A stretch of 64,000 bases of DNA from Myxococcales bacterium (lineage in GTDB: Bacteria > Myxococcota > Myxococcia > Myxococcales > Anaeromyxobacteraceae): contig JAJZQX010000008.1 of the NCBI GenBank assembly GCA_021806645.1, positions 62,001 to 126,000 on the forward strand. The letters run 5' to 3'. The notes below the pieces were generated by a model that was not told the origin of the DNA, did not search any database, and worked only from the letters and a program-made list of their open reading frames with translations. Made by a program: the position numbers and the translations under genes. Shown here piece after piece: positions 1 through 9,285 of this stretch; position 1 is the stretch's first letter, and the number at the start of each line of letters is the position of its first letter.

Positions 1-1452
1 GGCCTGCGCGGCCACCATGACCGCGTCGTTGTTGTGGATGGTCCCGTTCAGCACGATGCCGGGCGGGAAGCCGTCCACCGCCGAGCCGGCGCTGACGCCG
101 ACCTGGCCGCTCACCACGCTCGAGCCGGTGTTGGTCACGGTGGCGTTGGCGAGGATGGCCACGTCCTGGGCGCTGCCGAGGAGCTGCGCGGTCGGAGGCG
201 GGGGCGGGGTGGAGGCCGAAGGGAGCGGGAAGGAGTAGGTGAAGCCGTCCCCGACCTGCGTGACGCCCGCGGGCAGCGGGCCGAGCGTGTAGTTCGCCCC
301 GGGGCCGGAGGCCAGGATGTCGCCCAGATCGACGCTGGTGGCGTCACCCAGGCCGGTGTTGGTGACGGTGACGGTCCAGGTGGCGGTGGCGGTCCCGCCG
401 GCCATGGTCACCAGGCCGGGCTTGACCGACTTGGTGATCTCGATGGTGGGCGCGGGCGCGAAGTGCTTGTAGAGGATCTGCTTGCCGATCTCCTCGCCGT
501 TGATGGTCGCGACCGCGACGATGCGGCCCTCGGCCAGCTTGTCCGGCGAGAAGAGCGTGACCCAGGTGAGGCCATCGGCGAAGGGGGTGGTGATCCCGGT
601 CACGTTGTAGAGCGGGTACTGGCTGGTCACGAACGGGAAGCGCTCGCCAGTCAGGTGTGAGTTGTTGGTGCGGGTGTCGGCCTGGTCGTCGAAGACGCCG
701 TACCCGAGCGCGACCCGGTTGTCGTCGGAGGTGCCGAACTGCATGCTGTTGAGCCGGCCGGCCCACCACTGGTCGATCTCCCAGCGGACGTCGGCGCCGA
801 TGACGGGGTGAACGATCCCGGCGGCGTCCATGAAGCCGACCCAGGCCACGCCCAGGTTCTGGCTGAAGCTCGGGGCGGTCTCGTTCTGCTCCCGCAGCAG
901 GGGCAGGCCGGGGTCACCGACGACACCGGAGACGATCCCGGTGGTGCCGATCCCGAGCGGCTCGTCCTGCAGCCAGGCGTAGAAGAAGAGCTTGCCGGCC
1001 TGGATGCTGGTGGCGTCGAGCGGGACCAGGTTGCCCAGGCTGTCGCGGTAGACGGCGCGCGGGGCCTCGACGATGAGCGCCGTCGCCGGGAGGACCAGGG
1101 AGACGCTGGAGGTCAAGCCGGCCACGATGTTGATCTTCGCGGACGCATCGACGAACCCGGGGGCAGACCCGCTAGCGGTGTACTCGCCCGGCGCCAGATC
1201 GACGATGAGCCGGTCGCCGATGAAGGTCTTGGTGTAGCTCGCCGGGCCGGTCACGATCACCGTGGCCGAAGGCGGATTGACGTTGACGTTGAGGGACCCG
1301 ACGGTGGGTGGGGGCGGTTCAATGGTGGTGGTGGTGGTGGTGTCCTTGCCCGAACAGGCGGAGAGCGCCGCGGCGCAAGCAAGGGCGATGAAGAGCCCAC
1401 CGCTTCGGAGGATGAAAGGAGTGACGCGAGGCCTGCCTGCGTACGGTGTCAT
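1..1452 (-). CDS. Secreted lipoprotein with PEGA-like, DUF11-like and ice-binding-like (DUF3494) domains; runs off the window
   Basis: The reading frame opens at the ATG at 1452-1450, with GGAG about 9 bases upstream, and stays open for 484 codons to the window edge, so the C-terminus is missing. A signal peptide ends in a lipobox (LSAC, Cys33), followed by a run of six Thr. Residues about 50-120 look like a PEGA-type beta domain (NVNPPSATVIV, APGEYTASG). Residues about 345-400 resemble a DUF11-type repeat (ATWTVTVTNTGLGDATSV). From about 424 the sequence reads LGSAQDVAILANATVTNTG and then DGFPPGIV, the opening of the ice-binding-like DUF3494 fold. Family knowledge: such domains bind ice or act as adhesins. 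A surface-anchored protein is inferred; the ligand is unknown. Confidence 0.75.
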   Translation of the reverse strand, partial: MTPYAGRPRVTPFILRSGGLFIALACAAALSACSGKDTTTTTTIEPPPPTVGSLNVNVNPPSATVIVTGPASYTKTFIGDRLIVDLAPGEYTASGSAPGFVDASAKINIVAGLTSSVSLVLPATALIVEAPRAVYRDSLGNLVPLDATSIQAGKLFFYAWLQDEPLGIGTTGIVSGVVGDPGLPLLREQNETAPSFSQNLGVAWVGFMDAAGIVHPVIGADVRWEIDQWWAGRLNSMQFGTSDDNRVALGYGVFDDQADTRTNNSHLTGERFPFVTSQYPLYNVTGITTPFADGLTWVTLFSPDKLAEGRIVAVATINGEEIGKQILYKHFAPAPTIEITKSVKPGLVTMAGGTATATWTVTVTNTGLGDATSVDLGDILASGPGANYTLGPLPAGVTQVGDGFTYSFPLPSASTPPPPPTAQLLGSAQDVAILANATVTNTGSSVVSGQVGVSAGSAVDGFPPGIVLNGTIHNNDAVMVAAQA

Positions 1453-1848
1453 TGGGTCGTTCTCCAAGTGGAAGGAGTTGCACCCGCGGTAATGCACACC
1501 TCGGGCCAGTGGCGCGGCGGCCCGAAACGCAGCCAAATGTCCAATCTGGCTGCTTCGACGATCGGACTCGGCGGCTCGGCCGAGAACGCGAACGTTCGCT
1601 GTCGGACACTTCGAACCGGGAGCCGCGCGCGCGGGCTCGGCGCGGCTCGCTCGGGCCCACTCGAAGAAGGCGCCCCGATCACGGTGGCTGATCGGAGGAC
1701 CGGGCCGCCTCGGGCGTGGCCCGGCACGCTCGACCAGGGGGCCCAGCATGGGACGGGAACGCCCCATGAGCGCGGGCCCCGGGCCCTTCAAGACAGAAGG
1801 CCCGACCGCCGGCGCGATCGGGCCCTCGAAGACGCGTGGCGGGCCGCG
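1453..1848. other. Gap between two minus-strand genes
   Basis: About 400 bases without a convincing gene. It carries the ribosome-binding region of the lipoprotein at its left end and a terminator-like hairpin for the complex I operon at its right end. I see no RNA gene or repeat in the rest, and no clear promoter that I would assign to the lipoprotein. Confidence 0.5.
1797..1826 (-). terminator. Candidate rho-independent terminator of the nuoA-N operon
   Basis: Perfect 7-base arms GGCCCGA (1799-1805) and TCGGGCC (1818-1824) flank a 12-base loop. Read on the minus strand, the hairpin is followed by TTCTGTCTT, a modest T-rich stretch. It lies about 25 bases past the nuoN stop, the expected place for the end of the eleven-gene operon. 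Confidence 0.55.
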
Positions 1849-3402
1849 CTACCCCTTGAACATGTGCAGCGAGGCGACGGTCCAGTCGACCATGGGCGTC
1901 CACCAGAGGCCGAACACCAGCACCGCCACCGCCGAGGCCGACAGCAGCAGCTGGTACATGAGCGGCGTGGCCGGGGCCTGGCGGGGCTCGGCGTAGGGCA
2001 CGTCGATGAACATCGCCCGGATCACCCGCGCGTAGTAGTAGAGCGAGATGGCGCTGTTGAGCGCGCCGATGATGGCCAGCGTGGCGTACCAGTTGCCGCC
2101 CGGCCCCGGGATGCGGTCGATGACGGCCACGAACAGGTACCACTTGCCGACGAAGCCGGCGAAGGGCGGGATGCCGGTGAGCGAGAAGAGGAAGATGGCG
2201 AACGCGGTCGCCGCCAGCGGGTGGCGCCTGGCCAGCCCGCGGTAGTCGAGGATCGACTCCGAGCCGGTGGCCTCGGCGACCAGGATGACGACCAGGAAGG
2301 CTCCCAGGTTCATCACCACGTAGATGAGCAGGTAGATCATGATGGCCTGCATGCCGCGATCCGACGCGGCCGAGAGCCCCATGAGCATGTAGCCGGCGTG
2401 GGCGATCGACGAATAGGCCAGCAGGCGCTTCAGGTTGGTCTGCGCCAGCGCCGTCAGGTTGCCGAGCGTCATGGTGACCGCCGACATGATGCCGATGATG
2501 GCCGGCCAGGGGATGCCGCCCACCGCCTCGCCGAAGCCGGCGGTCACCGCCGACGGGCCCGAGAGCGCGCCGTAGAAGAGCCGGAGGGCGACCGCGAAGC
2601 CGGCCGCCTTGGGCCCGACCGAGAGGAAGGCGGTGAACGGGGTCGGGGCGCCCTCGTACACGTCGGGGCACCACATGTGCCAGGGCACCGCGGCGATCTT
2701 GTAGCCGACCCCGGCGGTGACCAGCACCACCGCCACCACCAGCGTGAGCCGGGTGGCCGCGGCCGGGAGGCCGGTGGCCTGCAGGTGCAGGAGGTTTCCG
2801 GCCAGCGCGCCGAGGCTGGTGGTGCCGAGCAGGCCGTAGAGGTAGCTCATGCCGAAGAGCATCACGCCGGAGGCGACGCCGCCGTAGATGACGTACTTCA
2901 GCGAGGCCTCGGCGGCGCGGCGGTCGCCCTTCTTGAAGCCGGCCAGCACGTAGCTGCAGAGCGAGACCAGCTCGATGGAGAGGTAGACCATCAGCAGGTC
3001 GGTGGCGCTGGCCATCAGGAACAGGCCGAGCATCATGGCCGTCATCAGCGCGTAGAACTCGCCGATCCGCTGCGGGGGGAAGTCCTTGCCGGGCGCGGCG
3101 ATGAGGACGGTCAAGGCCGCCGACAGCAGGAAGAGCCACTTGAAGAAGGTGGCGAAGCCGTCGGTGGCGATCATGCCGTTGAAGAGGGAGCGGGCGCCGG
3201 CCGGCTGGAGGGCGAGGAAGACGGCGGCCAGGCCGAGCACCAGCAGGGCGTTCACGGCCAGCCGCGCCGAGCGGCCCGGGTGGTTCTTCCAGAAGAGGTC
3301 GACGATGAACAGCCACATGGTCCCGAAGGTCAGGACCAGCTCGGGCCTGAAGTCCGCGGCCGAGGCCAGGTTCACGTCGACGAGAGACAGGAGTTCCGTC
3401 AC
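1849..3402 (-). CDS. nuoN: NADH-quinone oxidoreductase subunit N
   Basis: A 517-residue polytopic membrane protein and one of three antiporter-like proton-pumping subunits of the complex I membrane arm. The motif WHMWCPDVYEGAPTP and many hydrophobic helices identify it. The start is a GTG (3402-3400) with AAGGGAG upstream. It is the last gene of the minus-strand cluster, 19 bases after nuoM, and ends just before a terminator-like hairpin. Length is normal for the family. Confidence 0.95.
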   Translation of the reverse strand: MTELLSLVDVNLASAADFRPELVLTFGTMWLFIVDLFWKNHPGRSARLAVNALLVLGLAAVFLALQPAGARSLFNGMIATDGFATFFKWLFLLSAALTVLIAAPGKDFPPQRIGEFYALMTAMMLGLFLMASATDLLMVYLSIELVSLCSYVLAGFKKGDRRAAEASLKYVIYGGVASGVMLFGMSYLYGLLGTTSLGALAGNLLHLQATGLPAAATRLTLVVAVVLVTAGVGYKIAAVPWHMWCPDVYEGAPTPFTAFLSVGPKAAGFAVALRLFYGALSGPSAVTAGFGEAVGGIPWPAIIGIMSAVTMTLGNLTALAQTNLKRLLAYSSIAHAGYMLMGLSAASDRGMQAIMIYLLIYVVMNLGAFLVVILVAEATGSESILDYRGLARRHPLAATAFAIFLFSLTGIPPFAGFVGKWYLFVAVIDRIPGPGGNWYATLAIIGALNSAISLYYYARVIRAMFIDVPYAEPRQAPATPLMYQLLLSASAVAVLVFGLWWTPMVDWTVASLHMFKG

Positions 3403-3421
3403 GTCGGCTCCCTTGTCGCCG

Positions 3422-5077
3422 CTACAGCGGCCGGATGTTCCGGATCAGGGCGTGCAGCGAGCCGTTGACCGCCGAGAGGATCATCTGTGGGTAGAACCCG
3501 AGGACGATGGTGAAGGCGGCCAGCGGGTAGAGGGTGAGCCGCTCGCGCCAGACCAGGTCCGGGAAGCCGACGTAGGCCTGGTTGAGCTTGCCGAGGAACA
3601 TCCGGTGGATGGCCCACAGGTAGTAGGCGGCGGTGATGATGACCGAGGTGGCCGAGATGATGGTGTAGGTGGTGAAGACCGGGAACGCACCGGAGAAGAC
3701 CATGAACTCGGAGATGAAGCCGGCCAGGCCGGGGAGGCCCATCGAGGCGAAGAAGGCCAACCCGGTCATGGCGGTGTACTCGGGGAGCACCGCGGCCAGG
3801 CCGCCGAACTTCTCGATCTCGCGGTGGTGGGCGCGGTCGTAGATCACGCCGACCAGGAGGAAGAGCATCGAGCTGATGATGCCGTGGGTGAAGAGGTTGA
3901 GCACCGCGCCGGAGATCCCCTGCGGCGTCATGGAGGCCATCCCCAGCAGCGAGAAGCCCATGTGCGAGACCGAGGAGTAGGCGATGAGCTTCTTCAGGTC
4001 CTTCTGCGCCAGGCAGACGAAGGCGGCGTAGACGATGTTGATGACCCCGAAGACCGCCATGGCGTTGGCCGCCCAGGCGGTGGCGTCGGGCAGGATGGCG
4101 TAGTTGAAGCGGAGGATGCCGTAGATGCCCATCTTCAGCAGCACGCCGGCCAGGATGACCGAGATGGGCGTGGGGGCCTCGACGTGGGCGTCGGGCAACC
4201 AGGTGTGGAAGGGGAACATCGGGATCTTGATGGCGAAGCCGATGAAGAGCCCGACGAAGACGATCCTGGTGAAGGCGAAGCCGAGGATGGGGGCGGCGCC
4301 GGCGAAGACGCCCGCCTGGGCCTGCCTGGCCATCTCCATGATGTTGAAGGTGTGGCCGCTCGACATGGTGCCGTCGGCCAGCGGGGCCGGCAGGCTGTTG
4401 TAGTAGAGGGCGATGATGGCCAGCAGCATCAGCACCGAGCCGGCCAGGGTGTAGAGGAAGAACTTGATGGCCGCGTACTCCTTGCGCGGGCCGCCCCACA
4501 CGCCGATGAGGAAGTACATCGGCAGGAGCATGACCTCCCAGAACACGTAGAAGAGGAACATGTCGAGGGCGGCGAAGGTGCCCATCATGCCGGTCTGAAG
4601 GAGCAGCAGCATGGCCATGTAGCCCGGCACCATCCGCACCGAGAAGTGCTTGGGGTGGTGCGGATCGTCGTGGCCGTCGTCGACCATCCCGGCCATCTCG
4701 GCGGCCTTGGCCCCCGACCACCACGGCATCGACGCGATGGTGGCGATGAAGGAGACGATTCCGGAGAGCAGGATCATCGAGATGGAGAGGCCGTCGGCGC
4801 CGACGAAGTACTCGACGTTGAAGGACCTGATCCAGACCGCCTTGGCGACCAGCTGCACGCCGGGGATGGTCCCGTCGTACATCGACCAGGCGGCGACCGC
4901 GGCCACCATCGACAGGAAGCTGGTGACGAGGGCGATCCAGCGGCTGGCCTGGTCGACCAGCACCTTGCCCAGGCCGAGCATGGCCCGGCCGATCATCAGC
5001 AGCACGATGGCGACAGCGCCGATGAGCGGGAAGAAGGTGGCCCAGCTGAGGACGTTTCCGTCGGTGAAGAAAGACAT
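3422..5077 (-). CDS. nuoM: NADH-quinone oxidoreductase subunit M
   Basis: A 551-residue antiporter-like membrane subunit of complex I. The signature HTWLPDAHVEAPTP and the helix pattern place it in NuoM. A short hydrophilic His/Asp-rich loop (DDGHDDPHHPKH, about residues 133-144) is longer than usual. AAGGAG precedes the ATG at 5077. It sits 19 bases after nuoL and 19 bases before nuoN, so the membrane-arm genes are probably one transcript. Confidence 0.95.
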   Translation of the reverse strand: MSFFTDGNVLSWATFFPLIGAVAIVLLMIGRAMLGLGKVLVDQASRWIALVTSFLSMVAAVAAWSMYDGTIPGVQLVAKAVWIRSFNVEYFVGADGLSISMILLSGIVSFIATIASMPWWSGAKAAEMAGMVDDGHDDPHHPKHFSVRMVPGYMAMLLLLQTGMMGTFAALDMFLFYVFWEVMLLPMYFLIGVWGGPRKEYAAIKFFLYTLAGSVLMLLAIIALYYNSLPAPLADGTMSSGHTFNIMEMARQAQAGVFAGAAPILGFAFTRIVFVGLFIGFAIKIPMFPFHTWLPDAHVEAPTPISVILAGVLLKMGIYGILRFNYAILPDATAWAANAMAVFGVINIVYAAFVCLAQKDLKKLIAYSSVSHMGFSLLGMASMTPQGISGAVLNLFTHGIISSMLFLLVGVIYDRAHHREIEKFGGLAAVLPEYTAMTGLAFFASMGLPGLAGFISEFMVFSGAFPVFTTYTIISATSVIITAAYYLWAIHRMFLGKLNQAYVGFPDLVWRERLTLYPLAAFTIVLGFYPQMILSAVNGSLHALIRNIRPL

Positions 5078-5096
5078 GAGGCGGGCTCCTTGAGCG

Positions 5097-7622
5097 CTAG
5101 CTGATCAGGAAGTTGACGAGGACCACCACCAGGGCGCCGCCGAGGGCTCCGTAGAGGTAGGTCTGGATGCGGCCGGTCTGGAGGAGGCGCAGCGAACCGC
5201 CGGCCCATGAGATGACGCTGGCGAGGCCGTTGACCGCGCCGTCCACCACGTAGGTGTCGATGGCCCCGTCGAGGTTGGCGAACCCCCTGGTGACGGCGCC
5301 GGCGGCGTTCACCAGGGCGTCGAGGATCTTGCCGTCGAACCAGGAGAAGACGCGGGCCAGGCGCTCGCTGTTGCGCACCACGGCCCATTCGTAGAGCTCG
5401 TCCACGTAGTACTTGTTGTAGACGACCGTCCAGACGCCCTTCCAGCGCTCGATCATGGCCTGGAGTGCCGCCTCGTTCCTGTTGTCCTTGTAGATGGCGC
5501 GGGCGGCCACGAACCCGACCGTGGCGGCGAGCACGCCCAGCCCCTGGAAGAGGAACTCGAGCCAGTGGGCCGGCTGGCTGAACTCCACCTTGGCCAGCAG
5601 CACCGGCTCGAGCCAGTGCTCGAGGACCGGGGGCAGGTGGCTCCAGGCGGTGGGGATGCCGAGGAAGAGGGTGGCCACCGAGCCGGCGGCGAGGAGCGCC
5701 AGCACCAGCGTGATCTGCCAGGGCGACTCGTGCGGCGTGCCGCCGTGGTGGCCGTGACCGCCGGCGTGGACGGCAGGCGCCGCGGGCGCGGCGTGGACCC
5801 CGGCCAGGGCGGCGTGGGCGCCGTGGCCGGCGTGGGCGTGCTCGCCGGCGTCCTCCAGCGTGTGGGCCGCGTGGCCGGTGCCATGGGCGTGGACGGCGCC
5901 GTTGGAGGCATGGACCCGGGCCGAGCTGGCCGGCGTGTGCGCCGCCACCGCCGAGTGCGGGTCCTCGTTGTGCTCGTGGCCGTGCCCCTCGCCGCCGCGG
6001 TACTCGCCGGTGAAGGTCATGTAGTAGGAGCGGTACATGTAGAACGAGGTGCCGGTCGCGGCGATCAGGCCGATGACGAAGATGACCGGTCCCAGCCACG
6101 GGGTCGGCTGGCCGAAGAGGGCCAGGTGGTGGCTGGTGAAGGCCTTCCAGAGGATCTCGTCCTTCGAGTAGAAGCCGTTGGCGAGCGGGAAGCCGGCGAT
6201 GGCCACCGTGGCGATCAGGTAGGTCCAGCGGGTGATGGGCATGTGCCGCTTCAGCCCGCCCATCTTCCGCATGTCCTGCTCGTGGTGGCAGCCGAGGATC
6301 ACCGAGCCCGACCCGAGGAAGAGCGTGGCCTTGAAGAAGGCGTGGGTCAGCAGGTGGTAGACGCCGGCCCAGTAGGCGCCGGTGCCGACGCCGATGAACA
6401 TGAAGCCCAGCTGCGACACCGTCGAGTAGGCCAGCACCTTCTTGATGTCGTACTGGAAGAACCCGATGGTGGCCGCGAAGATGGCGGTGAGGGCGCCGAT
6501 CAGCGCCACCCAGCCCATCGCGCTGGGCGAGAGCACGAAGAGGAAGTTGAGCCGGGCCACCATGTAGACGCCGGCGGTGACCATGGTGGCGGCGTGGATG
6601 AGGGCGGAGACCGGGGTCGGGCCGGCCATGGCGTCGGGGAGCCAGACGTAGAGCGGTAGCTGGGCCGACTTGCCCATGGCGCCGACGAACAGCAGCATCC
6701 CGATCAGGGTCAGCAGCGAGACGCCCCAGACGGTGGTGGTGGCGAGGTGCTCCTTCACGCCGGTCGCCTCGATGACCACCTGGTCCCGCAGCTCGCGGAA
6801 GTTCATGGTCGGGCCGATCTTCACGCCGTCCACGCGCGGCGCCAGCGCGGCGGCGGCTGCGGCGGTGGAGGCGCCGGCGGTGGTGTTCAGCTCCACGCTG
6901 GGGACGTAGTCGAGGTTGCGCAGGGTGCCCGGGCGAGCCTCCCAGGCGCCGCCCAGCCCCCAGAAGAGCAGCATGAGTCCGACGATGAAGCCGAAGTCGC
7001 CGAAGCGGTTGACGACGAAGGCCTTCATGCCGGCGGCGGCCTTCTCGGGGTCGGTGTACCAGAAGGCGATGAGCAGGTAGGAGGCCAGGCCGACGCCCTC
7101 CCAGCCGAAGAACATCACCGCGAAGTTGTCGCCCATCACCAGCAGCAACATGGCGAAGACGAAGAAGTTCAGGTAGCTGAAGAAGCGCCAGTAGGCCGGC
7201 TCCTCCGCCATGTAGCCGATCGAGAAGACGTGGATCAGCGTCCCGATGCCGGTGATGATCAGCACCATCATCATCGAGAGCTGGTCGAGCGAGAAGGCCA
7301 GGTCCACGGTGAGCCGGCCGGCCGTGAACATGTTCCAGAGCGTCTGCTGGAGGAAGCGCTCCTCGGCCGGCAGCGCCCGCAGCTGGAAGAACGAGTAGGC
7401 CGCCACCGCGAAGGAGGCCATCATCGCGCCCACGGCGATGAAGTGGACCAGTTGCTTGCCCCGGCCGCCCTTCATCGACTTCGGCTCGCCGAAGAGCGCC
7501 TGGAGCTTCCAGCCGAGGAGCGCGTTGACGGTCGCGCCGATCAGCGGGAAGAGCGGGATGAGCCACAGGTACGCGGCGTGCGTCACCACCAGCGGCACCA
7601 GTTCGGTGGATTCGTGTCCCAT
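5097..7622 (-). CDS. nuoL: NADH-quinone oxidoreductase subunit L with a large His-rich insertion
   Basis: An 841-residue membrane subunit, far longer than a typical NuoL of about 610-680 residues. The antiporter core is intact (GKSAQLPLYVWLPDAM, then GPTPVSALIHAATMV). The extra length lies mainly at residues about 541-631, a hydrophilic Ala/Gly/His stretch with about 20 histidines (for example EGHGHEHNEDPH and GGHGHHGG), followed by further helices and the long C-terminal part expected for the lateral helix. The ATG at 7622 is preceded by GGGAG overlapping the nuoK stop. The insertion is in frame and the surrounding helices look normal, so the protein is probably functional; the role of the insert is unknown. 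Confidence 0.93.
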   Translation of the reverse strand: MGHESTELVPLVVTHAAYLWLIPLFPLIGATVNALLGWKLQALFGEPKSMKGGRGKQLVHFIAVGAMMASFAVAAYSFFQLRALPAEERFLQQTLWNMFTAGRLTVDLAFSLDQLSMMMVLIITGIGTLIHVFSIGYMAEEPAYWRFFSYLNFFVFAMLLLVMGDNFAVMFFGWEGVGLASYLLIAFWYTDPEKAAAGMKAFVVNRFGDFGFIVGLMLLFWGLGGAWEARPGTLRNLDYVPSVELNTTAGASTAAAAAALAPRVDGVKIGPTMNFRELRDQVVIEATGVKEHLATTTVWGVSLLTLIGMLLFVGAMGKSAQLPLYVWLPDAMAGPTPVSALIHAATMVTAGVYMVARLNFLFVLSPSAMGWVALIGALTAIFAATIGFFQYDIKKVLAYSTVSQLGFMFIGVGTGAYWAGVYHLLTHAFFKATLFLGSGSVILGCHHEQDMRKMGGLKRHMPITRWTYLIATVAIAGFPLANGFYSKDEILWKAFTSHHLALFGQPTPWLGPVIFVIGLIAATGTSFYMYRSYYMTFTGEYRGGEGHGHEHNEDPHSAVAAHTPASSARVHASNGAVHAHGTGHAAHTLEDAGEHAHAGHGAHAALAGVHAAPAAPAVHAGGHGHHGGTPHESPWQITLVLALLAAGSVATLFLGIPTAWSHLPPVLEHWLEPVLLAKVEFSQPAHWLEFLFQGLGVLAATVGFVAARAIYKDNRNEAALQAMIERWKGVWTVVYNKYYVDELYEWAVVRNSERLARVFSWFDGKILDALVNAAGAVTRGFANLDGAIDTYVVDGAVNGLASVISWAGGSLRLLQTGRIQTYLYGALGGALVVVLVNFLIS

Positions 7623-7623
7623 G

Positions 7624-7932
7624 TCACTCCCGCATCAGGTCCGCGTAGCGGACGTCGATGGTCTTGAAGGTCTGGAAGACGGCCAGCACGATGGCCAGGC
7701 CGACCGCGGCCTCGGCGGCGGCCAGCACGATGACGAAGAGGGCGAAGACCTGCCCGGAGACGCCGCCCACCACGTAGTGGTTGAAGGCGGCGAAGTTGAC
7801 GTTGGCGCCGTTGAGGATCAGCTCGACGCCCATCAGCACGCCGACGGCGTTGCGCCGGGTGGTGACGGTCACCAGGCCGAAGCAGAAGAGCAGCGCGCCG
7901 ACGATGAGGAAGTGTGAGAGGGAGATCTGCAT
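7624..7932 (-). CDS. nuoK: NADH-quinone oxidoreductase subunit K
   Basis: A 102-residue protein with three hydrophobic helices, the size and layout of NuoK. The block GVLMGVELILNGANVNF carries the conserved membrane glutamate, and a second glutamate lies in the AAAEAAVGLAIV helix. The stop abuts the nuoL start, and GGAG stands upstream of the ATG at 7932. It is part of the proton channel of the membrane arm. Confidence 0.95.
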   Translation of the reverse strand: MQISLSHFLIVGALLFCFGLVTVTTRRNAVGVLMGVELILNGANVNFAAFNHYVVGGVSGQVFALFVIVLAAAEAAVGLAIVLAVFQTFKTIDVRYADLMRE

Positions 7933-7984
7933 GGTTGGCTCCAGGGCCGCCGGGCGGCCGATGCGGTGGGACCGGCCCGAAGGG

Positions 7985-8620
7985 TCAGTCGGCCTTGATC
8001 TCCTTGCGGGCGATGACGACGGCGCCGACCAGGGTGGCCAGCAGCACCATGGAGGCGATCTCGAACGGCAGCAGCCACCGGGTCAGCAGGCCGTCGCCGA
8101 TGGTCTCGGTGGTGTAGGCGGCCGCGGCCGGGGTGATGGTCTCCCACGGCGTGACCAGCGCCACCGCCAGCAGCACCGGCGCCACCGCGACGAAGAGCAT
8201 GGCCCCGCCCCAGAGCCCGAGGCTGGCGTTGGAGACGGTGATCTCGGTGATCCGGTTGGTCAGCATCACCGCGAAGAGCACCAGCACCAGCACGCCGCCG
8301 ATGTAGACCAGCAGCTGGGCGACGGCGAGGAAGTCGGCGGCCAGGAAGACGTAGAGGGCCCCGGCCCCGAGCAGCGCGGCCAGCAGGCCGATGGCGCTGT
8401 AGAGGATGTTGCGCGAGAGGGCCACCCCGGCCGCGCCGGCGATGGTCAGGCCGGCGATGACGTAGAAGAGGACTTCGGCGAGGCCGGTCGCGGTCGTCTC
8501 GCCGGGGGGCATGGCCTTCATGGCGGGGACGATGGCCAGCTGGCCCATCACCACCACGAAACCGGTGGCCAGCGCGGTGCCGAGGATCCAGCCGAGGATC
8601 TTGCCCGTGGTCTGCGTCAT
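7985..8620 (-). CDS. nuoJ: NADH-quinone oxidoreductase subunit J
   Basis: A 211-residue, five-helix membrane subunit of complex I. LAVAQLLVYIGGVLVLVLFAVML is split over helix 3 and carries the family signature. The ATG at 8620 follows the nuoI stop by a few bases, with AGGAG overlapping that stop, so translation is probably coupled. Somewhat longer than the shortest NuoJ proteins, but within the family range. Confidence 0.93.
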   Translation of the reverse strand: MTQTTGKILGWILGTALATGFVVVMGQLAIVPAMKAMPPGETTATGLAEVLFYVIAGLTIAGAAGVALSRNILYSAIGLLAALLGAGALYVFLAADFLAVAQLLVYIGGVLVLVLFAVMLTNRITEITVSNASLGLWGGAMLFVAVAPVLLAVALVTPWETITPAAAAYTTETIGDGLLTRWLLPFEIASMVLLATLVGAVVIARKEIKAD

Positions 8621-8629
8621 CGGGGGCTC

Positions 8630-9274
8630 CTACTTCGTCTCGGGGTTGGTGGGGGTGGGCGGGGCCGGGGCGGCGGCCGGGACCGGGGCCACGGCGGGGG
8701 CCGGCGGCTCGGGCGGCAGGTACTCGACGGCCGCGGCGTTCCAGCGGGCCGCCTCGAGCCTGGCGCGCACCAGCGAGCCGAGCGGCGCCCGGGCGAAGTA
8801 CTCCGCCCCCTTCTCCACCCTGTAGACCGGGAAGGGCTTGACCGGGTCGGACCAGCGGAAGACCAGGTTGCGGATGTTGGCCACCGACCCCTCGAACTCG
8901 CGGGTGTGCTGGATCGAGCCGGTGGGGCAGGGCTCGACGCAGAGGCCACAGAACATGCACTTGGCCTCGTCGATGTCGAACTGGGTCACCAGCCGCTGCT
9001 TCGGGTTGGCGGGATCCTTCTCCAGGGTGATCTGGATGCAGGCGATGGGGCAGGCACGCTCGCAGGCCTGGCAGCCGGTGCAGATGGCGGTGTCCACCTC
9101 GAGGAAGCCGCGGTAGCGCGGCGGCAGCATGTCGCGCACCGGCAGCGGCGTGCGGTCCGGGTACTGGACCGTCATGGGCCGGCGGAAGAGGTGCGACATG
9201 GTGATGGAGAGGCCGTGCCAGAAGGAGACGGCGGTCTTCTGGAAGCTGCCGGCGTATTCGGTGAAGGTCATCAT
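8630..9274 (-). CDS. nuoI: NADH-quinone oxidoreductase subunit I (two [4Fe-4S] clusters)
   Basis: A 214-residue ferredoxin-like subunit that passes electrons along the peripheral arm. Two CxxCxxCxxxCP clusters are complete: C65, C68, C71, C75 and C106, C109, C112, C116. The C-terminal tail of about 30 residues is a Pro/Ala-rich linker unlike the conserved core. Two adjacent ATG codons (9274 and 9271) are both possible starts. It lies between nuoH and nuoJ in the usual order. Confidence 0.95.
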   Translation of the reverse strand: MMTFTEYAGSFQKTAVSFWHGLSITMSHLFRRPMTVQYPDRTPLPVRDMLPPRYRGFLEVDTAICTGCQACERACPIACIQITLEKDPANPKQRLVTQFDIDEAKCMFCGLCVEPCPTGSIQHTREFEGSVANIRNLVFRWSDPVKPFPVYRVEKGAEYFARAPLGSLVRARLEAARWNAAAVEYLPPEPPAPAVAPVPAAAPAPPTPTNPETK

Positions 9275-9285
9275 GGCGGCTCCGC

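Noticed and set aside
808-3468. An 886-codon plus-strand open frame
   Set aside because: It is antisense to the lipoprotein and nuoN, highly Arg/Gly/Asp-rich as expected for the complement of GC-rich coding DNA, and has no family features.
3086-5104. A 672-codon plus-strand open frame
   Set aside because: Antisense to nuoN and nuoM, whose products are unmistakable on the other strand.
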